Assembly (NCBI RefSeq): GCF_900163665.1
Contig: NZ_FUIA01000004.1
Span: 1 to 64,000 of the forward strand
DNA length: 64,000 nt
Direction of reading: 5' to 3'
Source: Frigoribacterium sp. JB110
GTDB lineage: Bacteria > Actinomycetota > Actinomycetes > Actinomycetales > Microbacteriaceae
Shown: one piece after another, positions 17,418 to 26,214 of the stretch
Layout of the letters: each line of letters starts with the position of its first letter
Numbering within the stretch: position 1 is the stretch's first letter
Position numbers and translations under genes: made by a program
Notes under the pieces: generated by a model
Seen by the model: the letters and a program-made list of their open reading frames with translations, nothing else
Databases searched by the model: none
What the model was told of the DNA's origin: nothing

Positions 17418-18539
17418 ATGGCAACCATCACCACCACCGCGGCCGTCGCGCATCAGGCCCACACCGGCTGGGAGCTCACGCAGCTCGATCTCGACGACCC
17501 GAAGGAGCACGAAGTCCGGGTCAAGTTCGCCGCATCCGGTCTGTGCCACTCAGACGATCACATCACCCGCGGCGACGCCAAGGTCCGGATGCCCGTGGTC
17601 GGCGGGCACGAGGGTGCAGGCATCGTCGAGTCGGTCGGCGAGAACGTCACCCGCGTGAAGCCGGGCGACCGCGTCGTCTGCTCGTACATCCCGGCGTGCG
17701 GCGCCTGCCGGCCCTGCTCGCTCGGACACCAGAACATGTGCGTCAAGGGGCTCAATGCCGGCACGGGCATGTTCCTCGACGGCACGTTCCGCTTCCACAA
17801 GGACGGCGAGGACTACGGCGGGTTCTGCTCGCTCGGCACGTTCTCCGAGTACGCGGTCGTCTCCGAATGGGCCGTCGTGCCCCTCGACGACGACATCCCG
17901 TTCGAGATCGCGTGCCTCGTCGGCTGCGGCGTTCCGACCGGATGGGGCTCCGCTGTGTATGCGGCGGGCGTGAGGCCGGGCGACACCGTCGTCGTCTTCG
18001 GTGCGGGCGGCGTCGGCAGCAATGCCGTGCAGGGTGCGCGATACGCCGGTGCGAAGAACGTCGTCGTCGTCGACCCCGTGCAGTTCAAGCGCGACAGCGC
18101 GCTCGGCCTCGGTGCGACCGAGACCTTCGCGACCGCCGAAGAAGCGCACGAGTACGTCAACGCCGTCACCTGGGGCCAGTTGGCCGACCACTGCATCCTC
18201 ACCCCGGATGCCGTCACGGAGGAGATCGTCACGGCGGCCGTCCTGATGACGGGGAAGGGAGGCAAGACCACGATCACCGCGGTCGGCCACGCGGAGGAGA
18301 AGGCCGTGACGCTGCCGGGCGGCTTCCTGATCAGCTATCAGCGACAGGTGCGCGGCGCACTGTTCGGCGACTGCAATCCGCTCTACGACATCCCCAAGCT
18401 CCTCGGTCTCTATCGGTCGGGCGACCTGAAGATCAAGGAGCTCATCACGAACCGCTACACGCTCGATCAGGTCAACCTCGCGTACGACGACCTGCACGCG
18501 GGCAAGAACATCCGCAGCGTCATCCTGCATGACGCGTGA
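17418..18539 (+). CDS. Second NDMA-dependent alcohol dehydrogenase
   Basis: The 373-residue paralogue of the enzyme at 14749 has catalytic Cys43 and His64, a structural set Cys94/97/100/108 and a GAGGVGSNAVQGA motif. It keeps the subgroup marks KDGEDYGGFCSLGTFSEY and FGDCNPLYDIPKL. The two differ throughout, so they are old duplicates rather than a recent copy, and may handle different alcohols or form mixed oligomers. The ATG at 17418 has a GAGGAG site and lies 12 bases after the aldehyde dehydrogenase stop. The UGSC-family gene follows 18 bases later. Confidence 0.92.
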   Translation: MATITTTAAVAHQAHTGWELTQLDLDDPKEHEVRVKFAASGLCHSDDHITRGDAKVRMPVVGGHEGAGIVESVGENVTRVKPGDRVVCSYIPACGACRPCSLGHQNMCVKGLNAGTGMFLDGTFRFHKDGEDYGGFCSLGTFSEYAVVSEWAVVPLDDDIPFEIACLVGCGVPTGWGSAVYAAGVRPGDTVVVFGAGGVGSNAVQGARYAGAKNVVVVDPVQFKRDSALGLGATETFATAEEAHEYVNAVTWGQLADHCILTPDAVTEEIVTAAVLMTGKGGKTTITAVGHAEEKAVTLPGGFLISYQRQVRGALFGDCNPLYDIPKLLGLYRSGDLKIKELITNRYTLDQVNLAYDDLHAGKNIRSVILHDA

Positions 18540-18557
18540 TCGAGGAGTGAACGCACG

Positions 18558-19094
18558 ATGGTGAACCCGATTCTCGACCCCACAGGGCTGGCCAAGCAGA
18601 AGACCGAAGGCGGCCTCGCGCAGCGGCGCCCGCTCTCCGGTGCGCGCGTCGGGCTGCTCGACAACACCAAACACAACGCGATGCTGTTCCTGCAGGAGGT
18701 GGGCCGGCTCCTCGTCGAGGAGGCCGGTGCCGGCCAGGTCACGATCGTCGAGACGAAGAAGAGCTTCTCCGTGCCCGTCGACGACGAGATCGTCGGGCGC
18801 TACCGGGGCGTCGCCGATGTCGTCGTGACGGGTATCGGCGACTGCGGCTCGTGCAGCGCGGCGGCCGTGGCCGACGGCATCAACTTCGAGAAGGCGGGGA
18901 TGCCTGCCGCCGTCGTGCTCACCGACGCGTTCACGACCACAGGTCGCACCATGGCGGGCGTGCACGGCAACCCCGACTACGAGTGGATCACCACAGAGCA
19001 CCCCGTCGCAGTGCTCGCCGAGGACGAGGTGCGCGAGAGGGCGAGGGCTCTGCTGCCGGAGATCGTGCGCACGCTCACGGAGGAGGGTCAGTGA
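18558..19094 (+). CDS. UGSC family protein, cysteine (CGSC) form
   Basis: The 178-residue protein carries GIGDCGSCSAAAVADG, with the redox-like motif Cys96-Gly-Ser-Cys99. In the UGSC family the first cysteine is selenocysteine in some bacteria; here both are ordinary TGC codons, so this is not a selenoprotein. The fold around VGLLDNTKHNA and VVVTGIGDC looks like a small alpha/beta domain with the motif after a strand, consistent with a thiol catalyst. The substrate is unknown. Its stop overlaps the start of the next gene (GTGA), so the two products probably form one enzyme. It lies inside the NDMA-type dehydrogenase operon. Confidence 0.85.
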   Translation: MVNPILDPTGLAKQKTEGGLAQRRPLSGARVGLLDNTKHNAMLFLQEVGRLLVEEAGAGQVTIVETKKSFSVPVDDEIVGRYRGVADVVVTGIGDCGSCSAAAVADGINFEKAGMPAAVVLTDAFTTTGRTMAGVHGNPDYEWITTEHPVAVLAEDEVRERARALLPEIVRTLTEEGQ

Positions 19095-20122
19095 CCGCGC
19101 CGGACCCGGATGTCGCACGGGAGGCCATCGAGTACGCCTACGACCAGGGCTGGTCGGACGGATTGCCGCTCGTGCCCGTCAGCGAGCCGCTGCTGGAGCG
19201 CTTCCTGGCGCAGACGCGGCTGGCCCCCGACGACGTCATCGGCCACATGCCGCAGGTCGACCGGGAGGTCACGGTGCGCACGGCGGCCATCAACGCCGCC
19301 ATGGCGGGGTGTCTCCCCGAGTACTTCCCCGTCGTGCTCGCCGCGTGGGAGGCGCTCATGCTGGAGCGCACCACGAAGGGCGGCGGCTGGCAGTCCACCT
19401 CAGGGCCGGCGCCGCTGATCGTCGTGAACGGCGCCGTGCGCGAGCGGATCGGACTCAACTCGACGGGCGGCGTGTTCGGGCCGGGCTTCCGTGCGAACGC
19501 GACCATCCCGCGCGCGATCGGCCTGATCGTCCGAAACGCATTCGGGGTGAAGCCCCACGAACTCGAACAGTCGACTCAGGGCATCCCTGGCCGCTGGCAG
19601 ATCTGCTTCGGTGAGAACGAAGAGGACAGTCCGTGGGGTCCGCTCGCCGAGGAGCGCGGCGTCTCGGGCGACGCCGTCACGACCGTGCTGCTGCGCACGA
19701 GCGAGTTCGTCGACAACCGGCACACGAAGGACGCCGAACAGCTGCTCGCCGACTTCGCCGACTCGATCGGCCGCACGGGACCGTGGATCTTCGCCAACGC
19801 GCAGGTCGGGCTCGTGCTGTGCCCCGAGCACGCCGAGCGACTGGCCGACGGCGGGTTCGATCGGCAGGCCATCCGGACCTGGCTGGCTGAGCACTCCGGT
19901 CGCACGGCCGGCCAGCTCGCCGCGGTCGGCAAGGCGCGCGGCGAAGGCGGAGTGCGCTCGGCATCACTGGTCGGCGACCCCGACGAGTTCCAGCCCACGA
20001 TCGTCGCCCCCGATTCGATGCTGATCGCCGTGGCAGGCGCTCGAACCGCCGGCATCTCGATGGTGGTGCGCTACTTCGCCGACTGGTCGGGCACGTCGGT
20101 CCCAATCGAACCGCTCACCTGA
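19091..20122 (+). CDS. Unrecognised partner of the UGSC-family protein
   Basis: I do not recognise a named family in these 343 residues. The GTG at 19091 overlaps the upstream TGA by four bases; the next visible landmark is YDQGWSDGLPLVPVSE. Visible features are AAMAGCLPEYFPVV (Cys at about 76), a glycine-rich central part (NSTGGVFGPGFRANATIPRA), QICFGENEEDSPWGPLAEERG and a C-terminal segment ending FADWSGTSVPIEP. It has no signal peptide or membrane helix, so it is cytoplasmic. Tight coupling to the CGSC protein suggests it supplies the larger subunit of a two-part enzyme (inference). A strong hairpin overlaps its stop codon. Confidence 0.8.
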   Translation: MTAPDPDVAREAIEYAYDQGWSDGLPLVPVSEPLLERFLAQTRLAPDDVIGHMPQVDREVTVRTAAINAAMAGCLPEYFPVVLAAWEALMLERTTKGGGWQSTSGPAPLIVVNGAVRERIGLNSTGGVFGPGFRANATIPRAIGLIVRNAFGVKPHELEQSTQGIPGRWQICFGENEEDSPWGPLAEERGVSGDAVTTVLLRTSEFVDNRHTKDAEQLLADFADSIGRTGPWIFANAQVGLVLCPEHAERLADGGFDRQAIRTWLAEHSGRTAGQLAAVGKARGEGGVRSASLVGDPDEFQPTIVAPDSMLIAVAGARTAGISMVVRYFADWSGTSVPIEPLT

Positions 20123-20170
20123 CGCCAGATGTGCTCCCGGCGCCGCCGGACCAGCACATCGCGTCAGGTG
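20116..20170 (+). promoter_or_regulatory. Long hairpin overlapping the stop codon
   Basis: CACCTGACGC and GATGTGCT (20116-20135) pair with AGCACATC and GCGTCAGGTG (20153-20170), with a 2-base bulge and an inner CCGGC/GCCGG stem. The structure contains the stop codon of the UGSC partner and ends 31 bases before the next ATG. It could attenuate transcription or protect the upstream mRNA segment, so that downstream genes are expressed at another level. Confidence 0.6.
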
Positions 20171-20201
20171 AACGGCACTGGCAAGAGAGACGGAGACAGA
20201 G

Positions 20202-21308
20202 ATGGCAGAGAAGGTGCGCGCGGCGGTGCAGACCGGTCCGCGCAGGATTGAGATGCGGGAGTTCGACCGGCCGACGATCAGTGCCGACGACGGGCTGCTG
20301 CGCGTCGAGGCGAATGGCATCTGCGGCAGCGACGTCGAGATCTTCGCCGGTCACATCGGCGACCCGAACCGGTCGCCGTTCATCCCGGGCCACGAGCCGA
20401 TGGGCATCGTCGAGGAGATCGGCGAACTCGCCGCCGAGCGGTGGGGCGTGCAGGTCGGCGACCGCGTCGCACTCGAGGTCATCGTGCCGTGCCGCGCCTG
20501 CAACGACTGCCTCACCGGCAGGTATCAGGCATGCAAGTTCCGCAAACACGGCCACGGCGTGACCGACGTCGACGTCGCGCCCCACTTGTGGGGCGGGTTC
20601 GCCGAGCGGATGTATCTCTCGCCGACATCGGTGATGCATCGCGTCTCCAACGACCTCACCCCGGAGGTCGCCGCCATGTACAACCCGCTCGGCGCCGGTG
20701 TGCGCTGGGCGGCCCAGCTCGGCGAGATCGGCTTGGGCGACACGGTCGTCATCCTCGGCTCAGGGCAGCGCGGCATCTGCGCCGCCGCCGCCGCGAAGGC
20801 CGCAGGTGCCGGCACGGTCATCATCACGGGCCTGGAGACCGACGGGCACAAGCTCGAGCTCGCGCGCGAGTTCGGCGCCGACCACACGGTCGTCGTCGAC
20901 GGCGCGGACGGCCGCGACATCGTCGACGCCGTGAAGCAGATCACGAACGGTGAGATGGCCGACGTCGCGCTCGACGTCACACCGATGGCGGCAGGCCCGG
21001 TCAGCGATGCGCTCCATGTCGTTCGTTTCGGCGGTCTCGTTGTGCTCGCCGGGCTCAAGGGCGGCAGAGAGATCCCGCTCATCACCGACCACATCATCCA
21101 ACGCGGTCTGCGCGTCAAGGGCGCCTTCGGCGTCGACGCCGACGCGAACCGCGCGGCGATCGCGCTGCTCGAATCCGGAAGGTTCCCGTTCGCCAAGCTG
21201 CACACGCACACCTTCGGCCTCGACGAGGTCGGCCTCGCGATCGACACGCTGTCAGGCGAAGCGGGCGACAGGTCGGCCGTGCACGTATCGGTGCACCCGA
21301 ACGGCTGA
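20202..21308 (+). CDS. Zinc-dependent dehydrogenase (MDR, sorbitol/threonine dehydrogenase-like)
   Basis: The 368-residue MDR enzyme has catalytic Cys41 (NGICGSD) and His64/Glu65 (GHEPMG), and structural cysteines 97, 100, 103 and 111. The nucleotide loop reads GSGQRGICA rather than GxGxxG. The GICGSD start and overall length resemble polyol or threonine dehydrogenases rather than the NDMA-type pair upstream, so it may act on a secondary alcohol. It follows the UGSC partner by 79 bases across a hairpin and precedes the amidohydrolase by 85 bases. Confidence 0.88.
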   Translation: MAEKVRAAVQTGPRRIEMREFDRPTISADDGLLRVEANGICGSDVEIFAGHIGDPNRSPFIPGHEPMGIVEEIGELAAERWGVQVGDRVALEVIVPCRACNDCLTGRYQACKFRKHGHGVTDVDVAPHLWGGFAERMYLSPTSVMHRVSNDLTPEVAAMYNPLGAGVRWAAQLGEIGLGDTVVILGSGQRGICAAAAAKAAGAGTVIITGLETDGHKLELAREFGADHTVVVDGADGRDIVDAVKQITNGEMADVALDVTPMAAGPVSDALHVVRFGGLVVLAGLKGGREIPLITDHIIQRGLRVKGAFGVDADANRAAIALLESGRFPFAKLHTHTFGLDEVGLAIDTLSGEAGDRSAVHVSVHPNG

Positions 21309-21393
21309 GCCCGGACGCCCCAGCGCGAACCGCACTCGACGTCCATCCGGAGACGATATCCGGAACACCCGCGACCGTGCCGAAGGAGCCACC

Positions 21394-22398
21394 GTGATCG
21401 TCGACGCCCACGCCCATTTCCTGCCGGGGGACTACCCATCCGGCGCGCCAGAGTGCTTCCCGCACATGGAGCCGATCGACGGGTCGGACAGTCGTCTGCT
21501 CGTCTTCGACAAGATGCGCTTCCCCGCCAAGAGCGTCTTCTTCGAGGCGGAGAAGCGCATCGAGGCACAGGAGGCATCCGGCACGAGCGCCGAGGTCGTC
21601 AGCCCGATGCCGCCGCTGCTGCGGTACGACCTGCCGGACGCTGACGGTCTCGCGCTCGCGCAGCACGTGAACGACTTCGCCGCGACGATGCAGCAGTACG
21701 ATTCGGAGCGGCTGATCGCGCTCGGCATGGTGCCGATGCAGGACCCGGATGCCGCAGCCGGCGAGCTCGCGGCGATCAAGGAACGGGGCTTGGCGGGAGT
21801 CGAGATCGCGTCGAACATTCAGGGGCGTTCGATCGGCGACGAGCGCTTCCTGCCGTTCTTCCAGGAGGCGGAGCGGCTCGACCTTGCTGTCTTCGTGCAC
21901 GCGATGCCATCGCCGACCGACCGGCTGCCCGCCAGTGCCATGGGCACCTTCGTCGTCGGCGTCGAGGGGATGTACGCCGCGGGTTCGCTGATCCTGGGCG
22001 GCACGGCCGCGGCCTGTCCGGATCTGCGCATCTCGTTCAGCCACGCCGCAGGTGGCTTCGCGATGGCGCTGCCCCGCGCGAACTACTTCTGGGGCGGCTC
22101 CTGGAACGAAGAGCCGCGCGACCTCGAGCGCGCCGTGATGCCGGATGACGGGCCGAGCCCGATCGAGTACGCCAGACGCTTCTACTACGACTCGATGGTG
22201 TTCGACCGCCGCGCCATCCGGTATCTGGTCGATCTGCTCGGCGCCGACAGGCTGCTCGTCGGCAGCGACTTCCCCGCGATGCTGCGCGAGGATCCCATCG
22301 CCCGCACTCTGCGCTCCACCGGTCTCGACGACGAGCAGTGGCGCCTGATCGCGGCTGAGAACGCCTACCGGTGGCTCGGGCTCGAACGGCCCGCCTGA
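21394..22398 (+). CDS. Amidohydrolase-2 (ACMSD-like) metal-dependent hydrolase or decarboxylase
   Basis: The 334-residue TIM-barrel protein has the metal set of the ACMSD group: HxH at His6/His8 (DAHAHF), His169 (VFVHAMP), His217 (FSHAAGG) and Asp292 (GSDFPAM). This family includes decarboxylases of unsaturated or aromatic acids and some hydrolases, using Zn or Mn. The GTG at 21394 has an AAGGAG site and sets the HxH at the N-terminus as usual. Position at the end of the oxidation operon suggests that it removes CO2 from, or hydrolyses, the acid formed upstream (inference). The substrate cannot be told. Confidence 0.87.
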   Translation: MIVDAHAHFLPGDYPSGAPECFPHMEPIDGSDSRLLVFDKMRFPAKSVFFEAEKRIEAQEASGTSAEVVSPMPPLLRYDLPDADGLALAQHVNDFAATMQQYDSERLIALGMVPMQDPDAAAGELAAIKERGLAGVEIASNIQGRSIGDERFLPFFQEAERLDLAVFVHAMPSPTDRLPASAMGTFVVGVEGMYAAGSLILGGTAAACPDLRISFSHAAGGFAMALPRANYFWGGSWNEEPRDLERAVMPDDGPSPIEYARRFYYDSMVFDRRAIRYLVDLLGADRLLVGSDFPAMLREDPIARTLRSTGLDDEQWRLIAAENAYRWLGLERPA

Positions 22399-22524
22399 CC
22401 GCACCGGCGGTCCCTCCCGCCTCATGGAAGAGGCATGGCCTGCGGCATCGGCAATCGGGAGACTTCCCACACAAGCCGCCCAGGGCTCTGCCCGGGGCAC
22501 CCGAGCTCAAAGGAGAGCATCGAG

Positions 22525-24306
22525 ATGGTCAGAACACGCACAGCACTTGTCAGGAGGGGGCGCGCCGTCGGCGCCCTCGCACTCGCCGTCGGATCGACTC
22601 TCGCGCTTGCCGCGTGCGTCGGCGACGGGGGAGGCTCCGCTGACGGCAGCGGCGGGGGAAGCGGCGAGCCGCAGGCCGGAGGTGATCTCACCGTACTGCT
22701 GGATGCAGGCTTCTCCGGCGCCTGGGCGACAGGGCTCGACCCCGCGACCAGCAACTCCACCGGCGCGAACCTGCCGCAGAACGGCAGCATCTTCGGCGGA
22801 CTGTTCACGGTCGAGGCGGAATCGGACGGCTCTGACGCGCAGCTCGTGCCGAACCAGGCCGAGAGCTATGAGTGGTCGGACGACGGCCTCAGCGTCACGA
22901 TCACACTGCGCGAGGGCATCGAGTTCAGCGACGGCACTCCGATGGATGCCGAAGCGGTGCTGTGGAACTGGATCAGGGTGATGAACTCCGGCTCCACTGG
23001 TGCCCCCACGGTCGACTTCGACACGTCGATCGAACCGCAGGAGCACAGCGAGGAGTTCATGGACAGTCTCTGGGCGGCGCTTCCGGAGGACGTGAACGAG
23101 GACGACGTGATGGGCGACCTCGGAGCGTTCCAGACCGTCGACGACAAGACGCTCACGATCTCGCTGAAGGCGGTGAACGGCTCGTTCATGAACTCCTTCC
23201 CCGGCTCCGCACTGAACCTGATCGCCTCGCCGACCGCGTACGCCGAGATGGGCGCGCAGGAGTTCAGCGTCGCTCCGGTGGCCGCCGGCCCCTTCACGGT
23301 GCAGGAGAACCGCCAGAACGAGCGGCTCGTGCTGGAGAAGAACGAGAACTACTTCAAGGACGGCCTGCCGTACCTCGACGCTCTCACCTTCCAGTCGATC
23401 ACCGGTGAGCAGGTGCTCTACCAGACGCTGACATCCGGCCAGGCCGACGTCGTCGAGGGCATGAGCAGCACCACGATCATCAGCGAGGCCGAGAACAACT
23501 CGAACCTCGAGGTGCACTTCGGGGTGCCGACGTCGCCGTACGTGGTCCAGCTCAACAGTCGCGCCGAGCCGTTCGACGAGAAGAAGGCCCGCGAAGCGAT
23601 CTACTACGCCACCGACTTCGACGCCATCAACGAGGGGCTGTTCAAGGGCAACGGCGAGCCCTCCCAGTCGTTCACGGCCTCCGGGGGCCTGTTCCATCAG
23701 CCGGAGGTCGAGGGGTATCGCGAATATGACGTCGACAAGGCCAAGGAGATCGTCGAAGATCTCGGCGGCCTCGAGCTCGAGCTCGGCACGACGGACACGG
23801 GTGTCGCCAAGGAAGTCGCAACGGCGCTGCAGACGCAGTGGCAGGAGGCTGGGATGGACGTCAGCCTGGACGCGAAGCCGCTCGGCGACGTGATCACCAA
23901 GTTCACGACCGGCGAGTGGGAGTCGATGCTGCAGACGGCGGGCGCCTGGGATCCGTCGACCGGGATCGGCGTGCAGGTGCGCTTCGGGTCGACGTCGCCC
24001 TACAGCGGAACGCCGCTGCCCGAGGGCGCTTCGAGCGCCAAGGAGGCTCTTGACAAGGGCCTGCAGAGCCCGATCGACGAGCTCCTCGCAGAATCGGTCG
24101 CGACGGTCGATGAGGACGAGCGCACCGCTGCATACGCGAAGGTCGCGAAGATGATCTCCGATGAGGCATACGGCCCGTTCGGAACGGCGTTCGCGCCGGC
24201 GCAGCTGATACGCACCGGCGTGCACGGTCCCGGACTCGACGAGCCCATCCCTGCGTTCGTCGTGAACACCGCCGTGCTCTACGACAGGGTGTGGGTTGAG
24301 CAGTGA
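22525..24306 (+). CDS. ABC transporter substrate-binding lipoprotein, family 5 (second system)
   Basis: The 593-residue product has a lipoprotein signal (LALAAC, lipidated Cys31) and an SBP_bac_5 domain. It begins GGDLTVLLDAGFSGAWATGLDP and ends with a C-terminal lobe around VHGPGLDEPIPAF. It is larger than the binding protein at 1295 and only distantly similar, so the two importers probably take different ligands. The ATG at 22525 follows AAAGGAGAG. It starts a four-gene importer that directly follows the oxidation cluster by 126 bases, making it the best candidate for uptake of that pathway's substrate. Confidence 0.93.
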   Translation: MVRTRTALVRRGRAVGALALAVGSTLALAACVGDGGGSADGSGGGSGEPQAGGDLTVLLDAGFSGAWATGLDPATSNSTGANLPQNGSIFGGLFTVEAESDGSDAQLVPNQAESYEWSDDGLSVTITLREGIEFSDGTPMDAEAVLWNWIRVMNSGSTGAPTVDFDTSIEPQEHSEEFMDSLWAALPEDVNEDDVMGDLGAFQTVDDKTLTISLKAVNGSFMNSFPGSALNLIASPTAYAEMGAQEFSVAPVAAGPFTVQENRQNERLVLEKNENYFKDGLPYLDALTFQSITGEQVLYQTLTSGQADVVEGMSSTTIISEAENNSNLEVHFGVPTSPYVVQLNSRAEPFDEKKAREAIYYATDFDAINEGLFKGNGEPSQSFTASGGLFHQPEVEGYREYDVDKAKEIVEDLGGLELELGTTDTGVAKEVATALQTQWQEAGMDVSLDAKPLGDVITKFTTGEWESMLQTAGAWDPSTGIGVQVRFGSTSPYSGTPLPEGASSAKEALDKGLQSPIDELLAESVATVDEDERTAAYAKVAKMISDEAYGPFGTAFAPAQLIRTGVHGPGLDEPIPAFVVNTAVLYDRVWVEQ

Positions 24307-25334
24307 CCGCGGCACAAGCGCCGGCGGCGGCGCCGGCTGACGAGCGCCCCGGGCTCCTCAGCCGGGTCGCGGGCTCCCCCTTCGTGAGGCTGATCGTCAA
24401 ACGCGTCCTGGTGGCCATCCCGCTGCTCGTCGCAGTGAGCGTGCTGGTGTTCCTCCTCTTGGAGCTGATGCCGGGCGATCCCGCACGCAACCAGGCGGGC
24501 ATGGACGCCACGGAGGCGGAGGTCGAGGCTGTTCGCCAGTCGCTCGGGCTCGACCAGCCATGGTACGTGCGCTACTTCGGCTGGTTGGGCGGGGCGCTGA
24601 CGGGCGACTTCGGCACCTCGTCCGTCAGCGGCCGCGCCGTCGTCGAGCTGCTGGCCGAGCGTACGCCGGTCACGGTGGAGCTCGTCGTGCTGGCGTTCGT
24701 CGTCTCGCTCGGAATCGCCATCCCGGTCGCCGTGCTCGCGGCCCGTAAGCCCGGCGGCTTCTTCGACCGCCTCGTCATGGTGATGGCGATGACGATCCTC
24801 GCCGTGCCGAACTTCGTGATGGCGCTGCTGCTGATCCTGGTGTTCGCGGTGACGCTGCGGATGCTGCCGTCGATCGGCTTCGTGCCGTTCGGGGACGATC
24901 CCGTGGCGAACATCCGGAGCGTGATCATGCCGGTTCTGGCGCTGGCCGTGCCGCTGTCGTGCTTCTATGCCAGGTTCCTGCGCAGCGACCTCGTCGAGCA
25001 GCTGAATGCCGCGGACTACATCGACACTGCGCGCGCCAAGGGCGCGGGGCCGTGGAAGGTGCTGTGGGGCCACGCGTTCCGCAACTCCTCGTTCGGCCTG
25101 CTCACGATCGTCGGGCTCAACATCGGCGGGCTCGTCGGCGGCACGGTGATCATCGAGCAGATCTTCGCCATGCCGGGCCTGGGCGTGATGATGCTCGAGG
25201 GCGTCACCTCGCGCGACACCGCCGTCGTGCAGATGTGCGTCTTCATCTTCGCCGCCGTGGCGATCGCCGCCAACCTTGTCGTCGACGTGCTCTACGCCGT
25301 CCTGGACCCGAGGATCCGCTATGGCAATCACTGA
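24303..25334 (+). CDS. ABC transporter permease, DppB type (second system)
   Basis: The 343-residue permease has six predicted helices, the family segment ELMPGDPARNQAG and an EAA loop at YIDTARAKGAGPWKVLWG. The GTG at 24303 overlaps the binding-protein stop by four bases. The following permease starts inside its last codons. It forms the pore with the DppC-type subunit. Confidence 0.94.
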   Translation: MTAAQAPAAAPADERPGLLSRVAGSPFVRLIVKRVLVAIPLLVAVSVLVFLLLELMPGDPARNQAGMDATEAEVEAVRQSLGLDQPWYVRYFGWLGGALTGDFGTSSVSGRAVVELLAERTPVTVELVVLAFVVSLGIAIPVAVLAARKPGGFFDRLVMVMAMTILAVPNFVMALLLILVFAVTLRMLPSIGFVPFGDDPVANIRSVIMPVLALAVPLSCFYARFLRSDLVEQLNAADYIDTARAKGAGPWKVLWGHAFRNSSFGLLTIVGLNIGGLVGGTVIIEQIFAMPGLGVMMLEGVTSRDTAVVQMCVFIFAAVAIAANLVVDVLYAVLDPRIRYGNH

Positions 25335-26214
25335 CACCGCCTCGACACCGACGGCGACCCTGCTCGCCCCGGCGACCCAGAGCGAGCGCAGCCTGCGCTG
25401 GGCCCGTCTGCGCCGGAAGCTGCTGGTCTGGATCCCTGCAGGCGTCGTCGCCGCGCTCATCCTGGTCTGCTTCGTCGTGCCCGCGGTGTTCCCGCTGCCG
25501 AAGCCGGTCGGCGGCAGCGTGCTCGACAGCATGCTGCCGCCTGGAAGCGATGGGCACCCGCTCGGCACCGATGTGAACGGCAACGACGTGCTCTCACGCA
25601 TCCTCTACGGCGGCCAGGCGTCGCTGACCGTCGCGATCTCGGTCAATGCGATCGGCATCATCGTCGGCGGCTCGCTGGGCGCGCTCTCCGGTTCGCTCGG
25701 CGGTCGCGCCGATACGGTGATCATGCGCATCCTCGATGTGCTGATCGCGTTCCCGTCGCTCGTGCTGACGATCGCGATCGCGCAGGTGCTCGGTCCGAGC
25801 CTGGTGAACACCATCATCGCGATGTGCGCGTTCAGCATCCCGAGCATCGCGCGCGTGGCGCGCTCGGCCGCCCTGCGCGTGGTGAGCATGCCGTTCTTCC
25901 AAGCGGCGGAGCTGGCCGGCTCGTCGCGCTGGCGCATCCTGACGCGACATGTCGCGCCGAATGTCGTGCCGCAGCTGCTGAACTTCGCGCTGCTCGGCAT
26001 GGGCATCGTGATCGTCACCGAGGGTGCGCTGAGCTTCCTGGGCCTCGGCATTCCTGCTCCCGAACCCAGCTGGGGCAACATGATCTACGACGGCCAGCAG
26101 GCGCTCACGGGCGCGCCGCTGCTCGTGCTGTGGCCCAGCCTCGCGCTGCTGGTGACGGTGCTGTCGTTCAACCTGCTGGGTGAGAACCTGCGAGACGAGA
26201 TGAGCGGACGATGA
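25321..26214 (+). CDS. ABC transporter permease, DppC type (second system)
   Basis: The 297-residue permease has an N-terminal cytoplasmic tail, a first helix near WIPAGVVAALILVCFVVP, the DppC hallmark GTDVNGNDVLSRILYGGQ and an EAA region at FFQAAELAGSSRWRILTRH. The ATG at 25321 overlaps the preceding gene by 14 bases; the frame remains open upstream to 25276, but the coding context favours 25321. The stop is overlapped by the ATPase start (ATGA). Confidence 0.93.
   Translation: MAITDTASTPTATLLAPATQSERSLRWARLRRKLLVWIPAGVVAALILVCFVVPAVFPLPKPVGGSVLDSMLPPGSDGHPLGTDVNGNDVLSRILYGGQASLTVAISVNAIGIIVGGSLGALSGSLGGRADTVIMRILDVLIAFPSLVLTIAIAQVLGPSLVNTIIAMCAFSIPSIARVARSAALRVVSMPFFQAAELAGSSRWRILTRHVAPNVVPQLLNFALLGMGIVIVTEGALSFLGLGIPAPEPSWGNMIYDGQQALTGAPLLVLWPSLALLVTVLSFNLLGENLRDEMSGR

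Noticed and set aside
18558..19094. Possible selenoprotein in the UGSC family
   Set aside because: The first motif residue is encoded by TGC, not TGA, and the frame needs no recoding.
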